From Cepaea nemoralis (lineage: Eukaryota > Mollusca > Gastropoda > Stylommatophora > Helicidae): a DNA stretch of 64,000 nt. Shown here piece by piece: positions 20,456 to 33,805 of this stretch. The stretch's first letter is position 1; each line of letters starts with the position of its first letter. Both the position numbers and the translations under genes were made by a program. The stretch covers positions 1 through 64,000 of the forward strand of contig JACEFZ010018320.1 in the NCBI GenBank assembly GCA_014155875.1, in the 5' to 3' direction. The notes under the pieces are model-generated. The model ran no database searches. It saw only the letters and a program-made list of their open reading frames with translations, and was not told the origin of the DNA.

Positions 20456-20836
20456 TAGTAGTTTGGTTGAAATACTTATACACATCGTCACGGGTATTGT
20501 TCGAATTGACAACGAAGTCTTTCTGTTTGCACAACATTGGATGGTTCCGCCTAATTGTTACTTCCTCGGCATATTAAATGTTAGGTCATATAATGGCATT
20601 TTTATGCACATTGTTCCTGTCAAACTATACGTTGTGAAAACACGTGTCGAGTATAAGTGGTTGTCTGATCTAGTAAAGTATATTTTGTTCTACTTTAAGC
20701 TACTGTTCATGAACAAACAAACAACTGAAGATTAATTAGGTGTTACACGCAGTTGAAGGCATGGTTATCTACCCCTGCCTAAGCTGAACTTGGTCATAGC
20801 TAGAGCATGAAGGTCATCTCTGATAACCCAGTCACG
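20456..20836. other. Unique stretch before the giant 28/32-bp array
   Basis: A 94-aa plus frame (20451-20735) is hydrophobic and AT-rich with no recognised domain. No other structure was seen. Confidence 0.4.
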
Positions 20837-23800
20837 TGAGACAGGCAGAGTGATGTCAGGGGAAGACTTGAGACAGGCAGAGTGATGTCAGGGGAAGACT
20901 TGAGACAGGGAGAGTGATGTCAGGAGAAGACTTGAGACAGGCAGAGTGATGTCAGGGGAAGACTTGAGACAGAGTGATGTCAGGGGAAGATTTGAGACAG
21001 GCAGAGTGATGTCAGGGGAAGACTTGAGACAGGCAGAGTGATGTCAGGGGAAGACTTGAGACAGGCAGAGTGATGTCAGGGGAAGACTTGAGACAGGCAG
21101 AGTGATGTCAGGGGAAGACTTGAGACAGAGTGATGTCAGGGGAAGACTTGAGACAGAGAGATGTCAGGGGAAGACTTGAGACAGGCAGAGTGATGTCAGG
21201 GGAAGACTTGAGACAGACAGATGTCAGGGGAAGACTTGAGATAGGTAGAGTGATGTCAGGGGAAGACTTGAGACAGAGAGATGTCAGGGGAAGACTTGAG
21301 ACAGGTAGAGTGATGTCAGGGGAAGACTTGAGACAGAGAGATGTCAGGGGAAGACTTGAGACAGGCAGAGTGATGTCAGGGGAAGACTTAAGACAGACAG
21401 AGTGATGTCAGGGGAAGACTTGAGACAGGCAGAGTGATGTCAGGGGAAGACTTAAGACAGACAGAGTGATGTCAGGGGAAGACTTGAGACAGGCAGAGTG
21501 ATGTCAGGGGAAGACTTGAGACAGGCAGAGTGATGTCAGGGGAAGACTTGAGACAGGCAGAGTGATGTCAGGGGAAGACTTGAGACAGAGAGATGTCAGG
21601 GGAAGACTTGAGACAGGTAGAGTGATGTCAGGGGAAGACTTGAGACAGAGAGATGTCAGGGGAAGACTTGAGACAGGCAGAGTGATGTCAGGGGAAGACT
21701 TAAGATAGGCAGAGTGATGTCAGGGGAAGACTTGAGACAGAGAGATGTCAGGGGAAGACTTGAGACAGGCAGAGTGATGTCAGGGGACGACTTAAGACAG
21801 GCAGAGTGATGTCAGGGGAAGACTTGAGACAGGCAGAGTGATGTCAGGGGAAGACTTGAGACAGAGAGATGTCAGGGGAAGACTTGATACAGAGTGATGT
21901 CAGGGGAAGACTTGAGACAGGCAGAGTGATGTCAGGGGAGGACTTGAGACAGGCAGAGTGATGTCAGGGGAGGACTTGAGACAGGCAGAGTGATGTCAGG
22001 GGAAGACTTGAGACAGGCAGAGTGATGTCAGAGGAAGACTTGAGACAGACAGAGAGATGTCAGGGGAAGACTTGAGACAGGCAGAGTGATGTCAGGGGAA
22101 GACTTGAGACAGACAGAGAGATGTCAGGGGAAGACTTGAGACAGAGTGATGTCAGGGGAAGACTTGAGACAGGCAGAGTGATGTCAGGGGAAGACTTGAG
22201 ACAGAGAGATGTCAGGGGAAGACTTGAGACAGGTAGAGTGATGTCAGGGGAAGACTTGAGACAGAGAGATGTCAGGGGAAGACTTGAGACAGGTAGAGTG
22301 ATGTCAGGGGAAGACTTGAGACAGAGAGATGTCAGGGGAAGACTTGAGACAGGTAGAGTGATGTCAGGGGAAGACTTGAGACAGAGAGATGTCAGGGGAA
22401 GACTTAAGACAGGCAGAGTGATGTCAGGGGAAGACTTGAGACAGAGAGATGTCAGGGGAAGACTTGAGACAGGCAGAGTGATGTCAGGGGAAGACTTAAG
22501 ACAGGCAGAGTGATGTCAGGGGGAGACTTGAGACAGGCAGAGAGATGTCAGGGGAAGACTTGAGACAGAGAGATGTCAGGGGAAGACTTGAGACAGAGTG
22601 ATGTCAGGGGAAGACTTGAGACAGGCAGAGTGATGTCAGGGGAGGACTTGAGACAGTCAGAGTGATGTCAGGGGAGGACTTGAGACAGGCAGAGTGATGT
22701 CAGGGGAAGACTTGAGACAGGCAGAGTGATGTCAGGGGAAGACTTGAGACAGACAGAGAGATGTCAGGGGAAGACTTGAGACAGGCTGAGTGATGTAAGG
22801 GGAAGACTTGAGACAGACAGAGAGATTTCAGGGGAAGACTTGAGACAGAGTGATGTCAGGGGAAGACTTGAGACAGGCAGAGTGATGTCAGGGGAAGACT
22901 TGAGACAGGCAGAGTGATGTCAGGGGAAGACTTGAGACAGGCAGAGTGATGTCAGGGGAAGACTTGAGACAGAGTGATGTCAGGGGAAGACTTGAGACAG
23001 AGTGATGTCAGGGGAAGACTTGGGACAGGCAGAGTGATGTCAGGGGAAGACTCGAGACAGGCAGAGTGATTTCAGGGGAAGACTTGAGACAGGCAGAGTG
23101 ATGTCTGGGGAAGACTTGAGACAGAGTGATGTCAGGGGAAGACTTGAGATAGGCAGAGTGATGTCAGGAGAAGACTTGAGACAAGCAGAGTGATGTCAGG
23201 GGAAGACTTGAGACAGAGAGATGTCAGGGGAAGACTTGAGACAAGAGTGATGTCAGGGGAAGACTTGAGACAGAGAGAGGTCAGGGGAAGACTTGAGACA
23301 GAGAGATGTCAGGGGAAGACTTGAGACAGAGTGATGTCAGGGGAAGACTTGAGACAGAGTGATGTCAGGGGAAGACTTGAGACAGAGTGATGTCAGGGGA
23401 AGACTTTAGACAGGCAGAGTGATGTCAGGGGAAGACTTGAGACAGGCAGAGTGATGTCAGGGGAAGACTTGAGACAGGCAGAGTGATGTCAGGGGAAGAC
23501 CTGAGACAGGCAGAGTGATGTCAGGGGAAGACTTGAGACAGAGAGATGTCAGGTGAAGACTTGAGACAGAGAGATGTCAGGGGAAGACTTGAGACAGAGA
23601 GATCTCAGGGGAAGACTTGAGACAGAGAGATGTCAGGGGAAGACTTGAGACAGAGAGATGTCAGGGGAAGACTTGAGACAGAGAGATGTCAGGGGAAGAC
23701 TTGAGACAGAGTGATGTCAGGGGAAGACTTGAGACAGAGAGATGTCAGGGGAAGACTTGAGACAGGCAGAGTGATGTCAGGGGAAGACTTAAGACAGGCA

Positions 23801-26800
23801 GAGTGATGTCAGGGGGAGACTTGAGACAGGCAGAGAGATGTCAGGGGAAGACTTGAGACAGAGAGATGTCAGGGGAAGACTTGAGACAGAGTGATGTCAG
23901 GGGAAGACTTGAGACAGGCAGAGTGATGTCAGGGGAGGACTTGAGACAGTCAGAGTGATGTCAGGGGAGGACTTGAGACAGGCAGAGTGATGTCAGGGGA
24001 AGACTTGAGACAGGCAGAGTGATGTCAGGGGAAGACTTGAGACAGACAGAGAGATGTCAGGGGAAGACTTGAGACAGGCTGAGTGATGTCAGGGGAAGAC
24101 TTGAGACAGACAGAGAGATTTCAGGGGAAGACTTGAGACAGAGTGATGTCAGGGGAAGACTTGAGACAGACAGAGTGATGTCAGGGGAAGACTTGAGACA
24201 GGCAGAGTGATGTCAGGGGAAGACTTGAGACAGGCAGAGTGATGTCAGGGGAAGACTTGAGACAGAGTGATGTCAGGGGAAGTCTTGATACAGAGTGATG
24301 TCACGGGAAGACTTGAGACAGGCAGAGTGATGTCAGGGGAGGACTTGAGACAGGCAGAGTGATGTCAGGGGAATACTTGAGACAGGCAGAGTGATGTCAG
24401 AGGAAGACTTGAGACAGACAGAGAGATGTCAGGGGAAGACTTGAGACAGGCAGAGTTATGTCAGGGGAAGACTTGAGACAGACAGAGAGATGTCAGGGGA
24501 AGACTTGAGACAGAGTGATGTCAGGGGAAGACTTGAGACAGGCAGAGTGATGTCAGGGGAAGACTTGAGACAGAGAGATGTCAGGGGAAGACTTGAGACA
24601 GGTAGAGTGATGTCAGGGGAAGACTTGAGACAGAGAGATGTCAGGGGAAGATTTGAGACAGGTAGAGTGATGTCAGGGGAAGACTTGAGACAGAGAGATG
24701 TCAGGGGAAGACTTGAGACAGGTAGAGTGATGTCAGGGGAAGACTTGAGACAGAGAGATGTCAGGGGAAGACTTAAGACAGGCAGAGTGATGTCAGGGGA
24801 AGACTTGAGACAGAGAGATGTCAGGGGAAGACTTGAGACAGGCAGAGTGATGTCAGGGGAAGACTTAAGACAGGCAGAGTGATGTCAGGGGGAGACTTGA
24901 GACAGGCAGAGAGATGTCAGGGGAAGACTTGAGACAGAGAGATGTCAGGGGAAGACTTGAGACAGAGTGATGTCAGGGGAAGACTTGAGACAGGCAGAGT
25001 GATGTCAGGGGAGGACTTGAGACAGTCAGAGTGATGTCAGGGGAGGACTTGAGACAGGCAGAGTGATGTCAGGGGAAGACTTGAGACAGGCAGAGTGATG
25101 TCAGGGGAAGACTTGAGTTAGACAGAGAGATGTCAGGGGAAGACTTGAGACAGGCTGAGTGATGTCAGGGGAAGACTTGAGACAGACAGAGAGATTTCAG
25201 GGGAAGACTTGAGACAGAGTGATGTCAGGGGAAGACTTGAGACAGGCAGAGTGATGTCAGGGGAAGACTTGAGACAGGCAGAGTGATGTCAGGGGAAGAC
25301 TTGAGACAGGCAGAGTGATGTCAGGGGAAGACTTGAGACAGAGTGATGTCAGGGGAAGACTTGAGACAGAGTGATGTCAGGGGAAGACTTGGGACAGGCA
25401 GAGTGATGTCAGGGGAAGACTCGAGACAGGCAGAGTGATTTCAGGGGAAGACTTGAGACAGGCAGAGTGATGTCTGGGGAAGACTTGAGACAGAGTGATA
25501 TCAGGGGAAGACTTGAGACAGAGAGATGTCAGGGGAATACTTGAGACAGAGAGATGTCAGGGGAAGACTTGAGACAGAGTGATGTCAGGGGAAGACTTGA
25601 GATAGGCAGAGTGATGTCAGGAGAAGACTTGAGACAAGCAGAGTGGTGTCAGGGGAAGACTTGAGACAGAGAGATGTCAGGGGAAGACTTGAGACAAGAG
25701 TGATGTCAGGGGAAGACTTGAGACAGAGAGAGGTCAGGGGAAGACTTGAGACAGAGAGATGTCAGGGGAAGACTTGAGACAGAGTGATGTCAGGGGAAGA
25801 CTTTAGACAGAGTGATGTCAGGGGAAGACTTGAGACAGAGTGATGTCAGGGGAAGACTTTAGACAGGCAGAGTGATGTCAGGGGAAGACTTGAGACAGGC
25901 AGAGTGATGTCAGGGGAAGACTTGAGACAGGCAGAGTGATGTCAGGGGAAGACCTGAGACAGGCAGAGTGATGTCAGGGGAAGACTTGAGACAGAGAGAT
26001 GTCAGGTGAAGACTTGAGACAGAGAGATGTCAGGGGAAGACTTGAGACAGAGAGATCTCAGGGGAAGACTTGAGACAGAGAGATGTCAGGGGAAGACTTG
26101 AGACAGAGAGATGTCAGGGGAAGACTTGAGACAGAGAGATGTCAGGGGAAGACTTGAGACAGAGTGATGTCAGGGGAAGACTTGAGACAGAGAGATGTCA
26201 GGGGAAGACTTGAGACAGGCAGAGTGATGTCAGGGGAAGACTTAAGACAGGCAGAGTGATGTCAGGGGGAGACTTGAGACAGGCAGAGAGATGTCAGGGG
26301 AAGACTTGAGACAGAGAGATGTCAGGGGAAGACTTGAGACAGAGTGATGTCAGGGGAAGACTTGAGACAGGCAGAGTGATGTCAGGGGAGGACTTGAGAC
26401 AGTCAGAGTGATGTCAGGGGAGGACTTGAGACAGGCAGAGTGATGTCAGGGGAAGACTTGAGACAGGCAGAGTGATGTCAGGGGAAGACTTGAGACAGAC
26501 AGAGAGATGTCAGGGGAAGACTTGAGACAGGCTGAGTGATGTCAGGGGAAGACTTGAGACAGACAGAGAGATTTCAGGGGAAGACTTGAGACAGAGTGAT
26601 GTCAGGGGAAGACTTGAGACAGGCAGAGTGATGTCAGGGGAAGACTTGAGACAGGCAGAGTGATGTCAGGGGAAGACTTGAGACAGGCAGAGTGATGTCA
26701 GGGAAGACTTGAGACAGAGTGATGTCAGGGGAAGACTTGAGACAGAGTGATGTCAGGGGAAGACTTGGGACAGGCAGAGTGATGTCAGGGGAAGACTCGA

Positions 26801-29800
26801 GACAGGCAGAGTGATTTCAGGGGAAGACTTGAGACAGGCAGAGTGATGTCAGGGGAAGACTTGAGACAGAGTGATGTCAGGGGAAGACTTGAGACAGAGA
26901 GATGTCAGGGGAATACTTGAGACAGAGAGATGTCAGGGGAAGACTTGAGACAGAGTGATGTCAGGGGAAGACTTGAGATAGGCAGAGTGATGTCAGGAGA
27001 AGACTTGAGACAAGCAGAGTGATGTCAGGGGAAGACTTGAGACAGGCAGAGTGATGTCAGGGGAAGACTTGAGACAGAGAGATGTCAGGGGAAGACTTGA
27101 GACAGAGTGATGTCAGGGGAAGACTGGAGACAGAGTGATGTCAGGGGAAGACTTGAGACAGAGTGATGTCAGGGGAAGACTTGAGACAGGCAGAGTGATG
27201 TCAGGGGAAGACTTGAGACAGGCAGAGTGATGTCAGGGGAAGACTTGAGACAGGCAGAGTGATGTCAGGGGAAGACCTTGAGACAGAGTGATGTCAGGGG
27301 AAGACTTGAGACAGAGTGATGTCAGGGGAAGACTTGAGACAGGAGATGATGTCAGGGGAAGACTTGAGACAGAGAGATGTCAGGGGAAGACTTGAGACAG
27401 AGAGTGATGTCAGGGGAAGACTTGAGACAGAGTGATGTCAGGGGAAGACTTGAGACAGAGAGATGTCAGGGGAAGACTTGAGACAGAGTGATGTCAGGGG
27501 AAGACTTGAGACAGAGTGATGTCAGGGGAAGACTTGAGACAGGCAGAGTGATGTCAGGGGAAGACCTGAGACAGGCAGAGTGATGTCAGGGGAAGACTTG
27601 AGACAGAGAGATGTCAGGTGAAGACTTGAGACAGAGAGATGTCAGGGAAGACTTGAGACAGAGAGATGTCAGGGAAGACTTGAGTACAGAGAGATGTCAG
27701 GGGAAGACTTGAGACAGAGAGATGTCAGGGGAAGACTTGAGACAGAGAGATGTCAGGGGAAGACTTGAGACAGAGTGATGTCAGGGGAAGACTGAGACAG
27801 AGAGATGTCAGGGGAAGACTTGAGACAGAGTGATGTCAGGGGAAGACTTGAGACAGAGTGATGTCAGGGGAAGACTTGAGACAGAGAGATGTCAGGGGAA
27901 GACTTGAGACAGAGAGATGTCAGGGGAAGACTTGAGACAGAGTTATGTCAGGGGAAGACTTGAGACAGAGTGATGTCAGGGGAAGACTTGAGACAGAGAG
28001 ATGTCAGGGGAAGACTTGAGACAGAGAGATGTCAGGGGAAGATTTGAGACAGAGTGATGTCAGGGGAAGACTAGAGACAGAGAGATGTCAGGGGAAGACT
28101 TGAGACAGAGAGATGTCAGGGGAAGACATGAGACAGACAGAGTGATGTCAGGGGAAGACTTGAGACAGGCAGAGTGATGTCAGGGGATGACTTGAGACAG
28201 ACAGAGTGATGTCAGGGGAAGACTTGAGACAGACAGAGTGATGTCAGGGGAAGACTTGAGACAGAGTGATGTCAGGGGAAGACTTGAGACAGAGAGATGT
28301 CAGGGGAAGACTTGAGACAGAGAGATGTCAGGGGAAGACTTGAGACAGAGAGATGTCAGGGGAAGCAGTGATGTCAAGGGACGACTTGAGACAGAGAGAT
28401 GTCAGGGGAAGACTTGAGACAGGCAGAGTGATGTCAGGGGAAGACTTGAGACAGAGTGATGTCAGGGGAAGACTTGAGACAGGCAGAGTGATGTCAGGGG
28501 AAGACTTGAGACAGGCAGAGTGATGTCAGGGGAAGACTTGAGACAGGCAGAGTGATGTCAGGGGAAGACTTGAGACAGAGTGATGTCAGGGGAAGACTTG
28601 AGACAGAGTGATGTCAGGGGAAGACTTGAGACAGAGGATGTCAGGGGAAGACTTGAACGGTGATGTCAGGGAAGACTTGAGACAGAGGATGTCAGGGGAA
28701 GACTTGAGACAGGCAGAGTGATGTCAGGGGAAGACTTGAGACAGCAGAGTGATGTCAGGGGAAGACTTGAGACAGCAGAGTGATGTCAGGGGAAGACTGA
28801 GACAGAGTGATGTCAGGGGAAGACTTGAGACGAGTGATGTCAGGGGAAGACTTGAGACAGAGTGATGTCAGGGGAAGACTTGAGACAGACAGAGTGATGT
28901 CAGGGGAAGACTTGAGACAGGCAGAGTGATGTCAGTGGAAGACTTGAGACTGAGTGATGTCAGGGGAAGACTTGAGACAGAGAGATGTCAGGGGAAGACT
29001 TGAGACAGAGTGATGTCAGGGGAAGACTTGAGACAGAGTGATGTCAGGGGAAGACTTGAGACAGGCAGAGTGATGTCAGGGGATGACTTGAGACAGGCAG
29101 AGTGATGTCAGGGGAAGACTTGAGACAGAGTGATGTCAGGGGAAGACTTGAGACAGAGTGATGTCAGGGGAAGACTTGAGACAGAGTGATGTCAGGGGAA
29201 GACTTGAGACAGAGAGATGTCAGGGGAAGACTTGAGACAGGCAGAGTGATGTCAGGGGATGACTTGAGACAGGCAGAGTGATGTCAGGGGAAGACTTGAG
29301 ACAGAGTGATGTCAGGGGAAGACTTAAGACAGTGTGATGTCAGGGGAAGACTTGAGACAGGCAGAGTGATGTCAGGGGATGACTTGAGACAGGAAGAGTG
29401 ATGTCAGGGGAAGACTTGAGACAGAGTGATGTCAGGGGAAGACTTGAGACAGAGTGATGTCAGGGGAAGACTTGAGACAGAGTGATGTCAGGGGAAGACT
29501 TGAGACAGGCATAGTGATGTCAGGGGAAGACTTGAGACAGAGTGATGTCAGGGGAAGACTTGAGACAGAGTGATGTCAGGGGAAGACTTGAGATAGAGAG
29601 ATGTCAGGGGAAGACTTGAGACAGAGTGATGTCAGGGGAAGACTTGAGACAGAGAGATGTCAGGGGAAGACTTGAGACAGAGAGATGTCAGGGGAAGACT
29701 TGAGACAGACAGAGTGATGTCAGGGGAAGACTTGAGACAGGCAGAGTGATGTCAGGGGAAGACTTGAGACAGACAGAGTGATGTCAGGGGAAGACTTGAG

Positions 29801-31732
29801 ACAGACAGAGTGATGTCAGGGGAAGACTTGAGACAGGCAGAGTGATGTCAGGGGAAGACTTGAGACAGGCAGAGTGATGTCAGGGGAAGACTTGAGACAG
29901 ACAGAGTGATGTCAGGGGAAGACTTGAGACAGACAGAGTGATGTCAGGGGAAGACTTGAGACTGGCAGAGTGATGTCAGGGGAAGACTTGAGACAGAGTG
30001 ATGTCAGGGGAAGACTTGAGACAGAGAGATGTCAGGGGAAGACTTGAGACAGAGTGATGTCAGGGGAAGACTTGATACAGAGTGATATCAGGGGAAGACT
30101 TGAGACAGAGAGATGTCAGGGGAAGACTTGAGACAGGTAGAGTGATGTCAGGGGAAGACTTGAGACAGGCAGAGTGATGTCAGGGGAAGACTTGAGACAG
30201 AGTGATGTCAGGGGAAGACTTGAGACAGAGTGATGTCAGGGGAAGACCTGAGACAGAGTGATGTCAGGGGAAGACTTGAGACAGAGAGATGTCAGGGGAA
30301 GATTTGAGACAGAGTGATGTCAGGGGAAGACTTGAGACAGGCAGAGTGATGTCAGGGGAAGACATGAGACAGAGTGATGTCAGGGGAAGACTTGAGACAG
30401 AGTGATGTCAGGGGAAGACTTGAGACAGGCAGAGTGATGTCAGTGGAAGACTTGAGACTGAGTGATGTCATGGGAAGACTTGAGACAGAGAGATGTCAGG
30501 TGAAGACTTGAGACAGGCAGAGTGATGTCAGGGGATGACTTGAGACAGGCAGAGTGATGTCAGGGGAAGACTTGAGACAGAGTGATGTCAGGGGAAGACT
30601 TAAGACAGTGTGATGTCAGGGGAAGACTTGAGACAGACAGAGTGATGTCAGGGGATGACTTGAGACAGGAAGAGTGATGTCAGGGGAAGACTTGAGACAG
30701 AGTGATGTCAGGGGAAGACTTGAGACAGAGTGATGTCAGGGGAAGACTTGAGACAGAGTGATGTCAGGGGAAGACTTGAGACAGGCATAGTGATGTCAGG
30801 GGAAGACTTGAGACAGAGTGATGTCAGGGGAAGACTTGAGACAGAGTGATGTCAGGGGAAGACTTGAGATAGAGAGATGTCAGGGGAAGACTTGAGACAG
30901 AGTGATGTCAGGGGAAGACTTGAGACAGAGAGATGTCAGGGGAAGACTTGAGACAGAGAGATGTCAGGGGAAGACTTGAGACAGACAGAGTGATGTCAGG
31001 GGAAGACTTGAGACAGGCAGAGTGATGTCAGGGGAAGACTTGAGACAGACAGAGTGATGTCAGGGGAAGACTTGAGACAGACAGAGTGATGTCAGGGGAA
31101 GACTTGAGACAGGCAGAGTGATGTCAGGGGAAGACTTGAGACAGGCAGAGTGATGTCAGGGGAAGACTTGAGACAGACAGAGTGATGTCAGGGGAAGACT
31201 TGAGACAGACAGAGTGATGTCAGGGGAAGACTTGAGACTGGCAGAGTGATGTCAGGGGAAGACTTGAGACAGAGTGATGTCAGGGGAAGACTTGAGACAG
31301 AGAGATGTCAGGGGAAGACTTGAGACAGAGTTATGTCAGGGGAAGACTTGAGACAGAGTGATATCAGGGGAAGACTTGAGACAGAGAGATGTCAGGGGAA
31401 GACTTGAGACAGGTAGAGTGATGTCAGGGGAAGACTTGAGACAGGCAGAGTGATGTCAGGGGAAGACTTGAGACAGAGTGATGTCAGGGGAAGACTTGAG
31501 ACAGAGTGATGTCAGGGGAAGACCTGAGACAGAGTGATGTCAGGGGAAGACTTGAGACAGAGATGTCAGGGGAAGATTTGAGACATAGTGATGTCAGGGG
31601 AAGACTTGAGACAGGCAGAGTGATGTCAGGGGAAGACATGAGACAGAGTGATGTCAGGGGAAGACTTGAGACAGAGTGATGTCAGGGGAAGACTTGACAC
31701 AGGCAGAGTGATGTCAGGGTAAGGGGAAGACT
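20837..31732. repeat. Giant 28/32-bp minisatellite array, ~10.9 kb, roughly 360 units
   Basis: The core is GATGTCAGGGGAAGACTTGA then GACAG; units differ in the linker: GCAGAGT or ACAGAGT (32 bp) or AGT/AGA (28 bp). Purines make up about 70 percent of the plus strand. Diagnostic rare units recur at long intervals (for example AGGGGGAGACTT near 22519, 23812, 24888 and 26266), showing higher-order duplications of about 2.4 kb. Another block of about 1.28 kb recurs at 29.3 and 30.6 kb. Open frames such as 22121-22513 and 24490-24882 are identical by duplication and are not genes. Small indels are concentrated at about 27.27-28.85 kb. Confidence 0.97.
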
Positions 31733-31757
31733 TTAATAATAAAATACGTTGTTTTAT

Positions 31758-32030
31758 GATAACATGTATGATTTGTATGATAATGTATATGATAATATGT
31801 ATGAATATGTGTATGATGGTTTATGATTATGTGTATGATTATGTGTATAATGATGTGTATGATGATGTGTATGATAATGCTTATGGTGATGTGTATGATA
31901 ATGTGTATGATAATATGTATGAATATATGTATGATGGTATATGATTATGTGTATGATTATGTGTATAATGATGTGTATGATGATGTGCATGATAATGCTT
32001 ATGATGATGTGTATGATAATGTGTATGATG
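31758..32030. repeat. 12-bp TATGAT-type repeat with a 120-bp higher-order period
   Basis: Built from GTGTATGATTATG-like words, all close to multiples of six bases. A longer pattern repeats with a 120-bp shift: ATAATATGTATGAATATGTG near 31791 and ATAATATGTATGAATATATG near 31911, each followed by the same series of variants. Both strands have long low-complexity frames (Met/Tyr/Asp on plus, His/Ile on minus) that are by-products. Confidence 0.9.
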
Positions 32031-32039
32031 ATAACAAAT

Positions 32040-32905
32040 ATCTCAGAAGTCGGAGTGGGTTCGACTGATGGCGAGGGACAGTGAAGCTAATCCACACGCA
32101 ACAATCAGTCCAGTACACTGAAAGTAGTGGCATGTGTATAGACTACACTCGTGTTCAAAGCTAAACCAAAAAACAGACAAAAAAAACCAAAACAAACAGT
32201 TGGTACGTGGTGGGTTTGATTGCAACGTCCTGTACAGCTCATGCGGCTAATCTTAACTGAATGTCAAACAATAATATGTGGCTCATTGCAAAGACAGACT
32301 ATTGAACGTAAAGTTGACTAGTCAATCACAGACAGCCAATAAACGCTGGGGTTGACTGCCACGTCATGTAAAGGACATGCAAATAACTTCAACATACTAA
32401 CAAATTAAAATGCCGCAACCAGAATTCAAATTTAAGATCCGCCAAGCGAGACTGATCACTTGAGGCTGGATCCTGGTTATACTTAAATCGGGTAAAATTT
32501 AAAAAAAAGAAAATGAAAGATCGCTAAATAATTCCCTGGCGTGTCAAAATCACGCAAAGAAACTAAAGTGAGTAAATGTACGTGAGTCACCTGTTGGGAC
32601 GTGAGGCGGGATTTTTGACCTAATTACCTGCTTGTAGACACCAATGGCCGAACCTGTTATCTGTTATTGCACGTGCGGGGAATCCGTGTGAGCTCTCCTC
32701 GTTAACTGCCAGGTCCCAGGGTTGAATGGCGTCTTTCTCTGCAGGTCTCGGCGCGAGGTTAGCTGGCAACAAAGAAGCTGACATTGAAGATGCTTCGTTT
32801 ATCGAACAAATTGTTGTGTTTGTGTACAGTCTGTGATAATGGGGAGTGTTTCTTGATGTTGTTACAGACATGAAATTGGTGACTGTGACAGGGTTACGAT
32901 CGATA
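32040..32905. other. Mostly unique sequence with SINE remnants
   Basis: Apart from the SINE remnants at about 32205-32395 I see no feature. An 83-aa minus frame (32620-32871) has no recognised domain. Confidence 0.4.
32205..32395 (+). mobile_element. Two degraded SINE 3' ends in tandem
   Basis: 32213-32255 has GATTGCAACGTCCTGTACAG then CTCATGCGGCTAA, a diverged form of the SINE 3' end. 32280-32390 has GCTCATTGCAAAG, CAGACTATTGAACGTAAAGT, CAGACAGCCAATAAACGCTG, then GTTGACTGCCACGTCATGTA and AAGGACATGCAAATAA, which follows the 14240 copy block by block. No head or target-site duplication is visible for either. Probably an old insertion beside another old copy. Confidence 0.65.
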
Positions 32906-33700
32906 TCTTCTTCTTATGCCGCTGTTTCTTCTTCTTATGCCGCCGTTTCTTCCTCATTTGTCGCAGTTTCATTCTCTTATGTCACTGTCTATTCTTCTTC
33001 TGCAGCCGTTTAAGCTTCTTATGTCGCTGTTTATTCTTCTTATGTCACTGTTTCTTCTTCTTGTGTCGTGATTGCTTGTTCTTCTTCTGCCGTTGTTTCT
33101 TCTTCTCCTTGCACTGTATTTTTTACATCTTCAATCGCTGCTTTTTGTGCCGCTGTTTCTTCTTCTTATGTCGCTGTTTTTCTTCTTCTTTTGTTACTGT
33201 TTATTTTTCTTCTGCCGCTATTTCTTCTTCATCTGCCGCTGTTTCTTCTTAACTTCTTCTGTTGCTGCTTTTTCACCTTCTGCTGCTGCTGTGTCTTCTT
33301 CTCCTGCTGCTGTATCTTCTGCTTTCGCTAATGTCTCTAATTCTTCTTCTGTTTCTTCACCTGCTGCCATTTCTTCATCTTCTTCTGTTTCTTTTGCTAC
33401 TGTTGTGTTGTTTTTTTTCCCGTTTCTACCTCAGTTGTTTCTTCTACTAGTATTTCTTCGTTTTTTCTTTGTGTTCTTCTTCTTCGTCTTCCTCTTTGTC
33501 TTCATCTTCGTCTTCTTCTTCGTCTTCGTCTTCTTCGTCTTCGTCTTCTTCGTCTTCGTCGTCATCTTCTAATTTTTCTTATTTCTCTACTTCCTCCTCC
33601 TCCTCCTCCTCCTCTTCTTCTTCTTCTTCTTCCTCCTCCTCCCCCTCTTCTTCTTCTTCTTCTTCTTCTTCTTCTTCTTGTTCTTCTTCTCAGCCTTCAT
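32906..33700. repeat. CTT-rich degenerate repeat and CTT/CTC triplet microsatellites
   Basis: 32906-33470 is a degenerate ~24-bp repeat with TCTTCTTATGTCGCTGTTTC-like units. 33470-33560 is dominated by TCTTCGTCTTCC words and 33590-33690 by CCT/CTT runs. The plus-strand polyserine frame (33469-33774) and poly-Leu/Phe frames are by-products. The strand asymmetry is extreme: polypyrimidine on plus. Confidence 0.88.
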
Positions 33701-33805
33701 TTGTAATAGCCAGATGTTTATCTATCCTATATGCTGATGTTTGGATATGTTTCTTTCTCTTTTTCAGTTCCTAAATGAGCAGATAGTGAACATGAACCTA
33801 AGGTA

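Noticed and set aside
21130..24882. Arg/Asp/Gly-rich ORFs (91-130 aa) as coding repeats
   Set aside because: Identical by block duplication of the array, with no non-repetitive ends and broken by 28/32-bp length changes.
20837..31732. CRISPR-like regular repeats
   Set aside because: The units are head-to-tail copies with no unique spacers and the window is eukaryotic in character.
33469..33774. Polyserine protein
   Set aside because: Translation of a CTT/CTC low-complexity tract.
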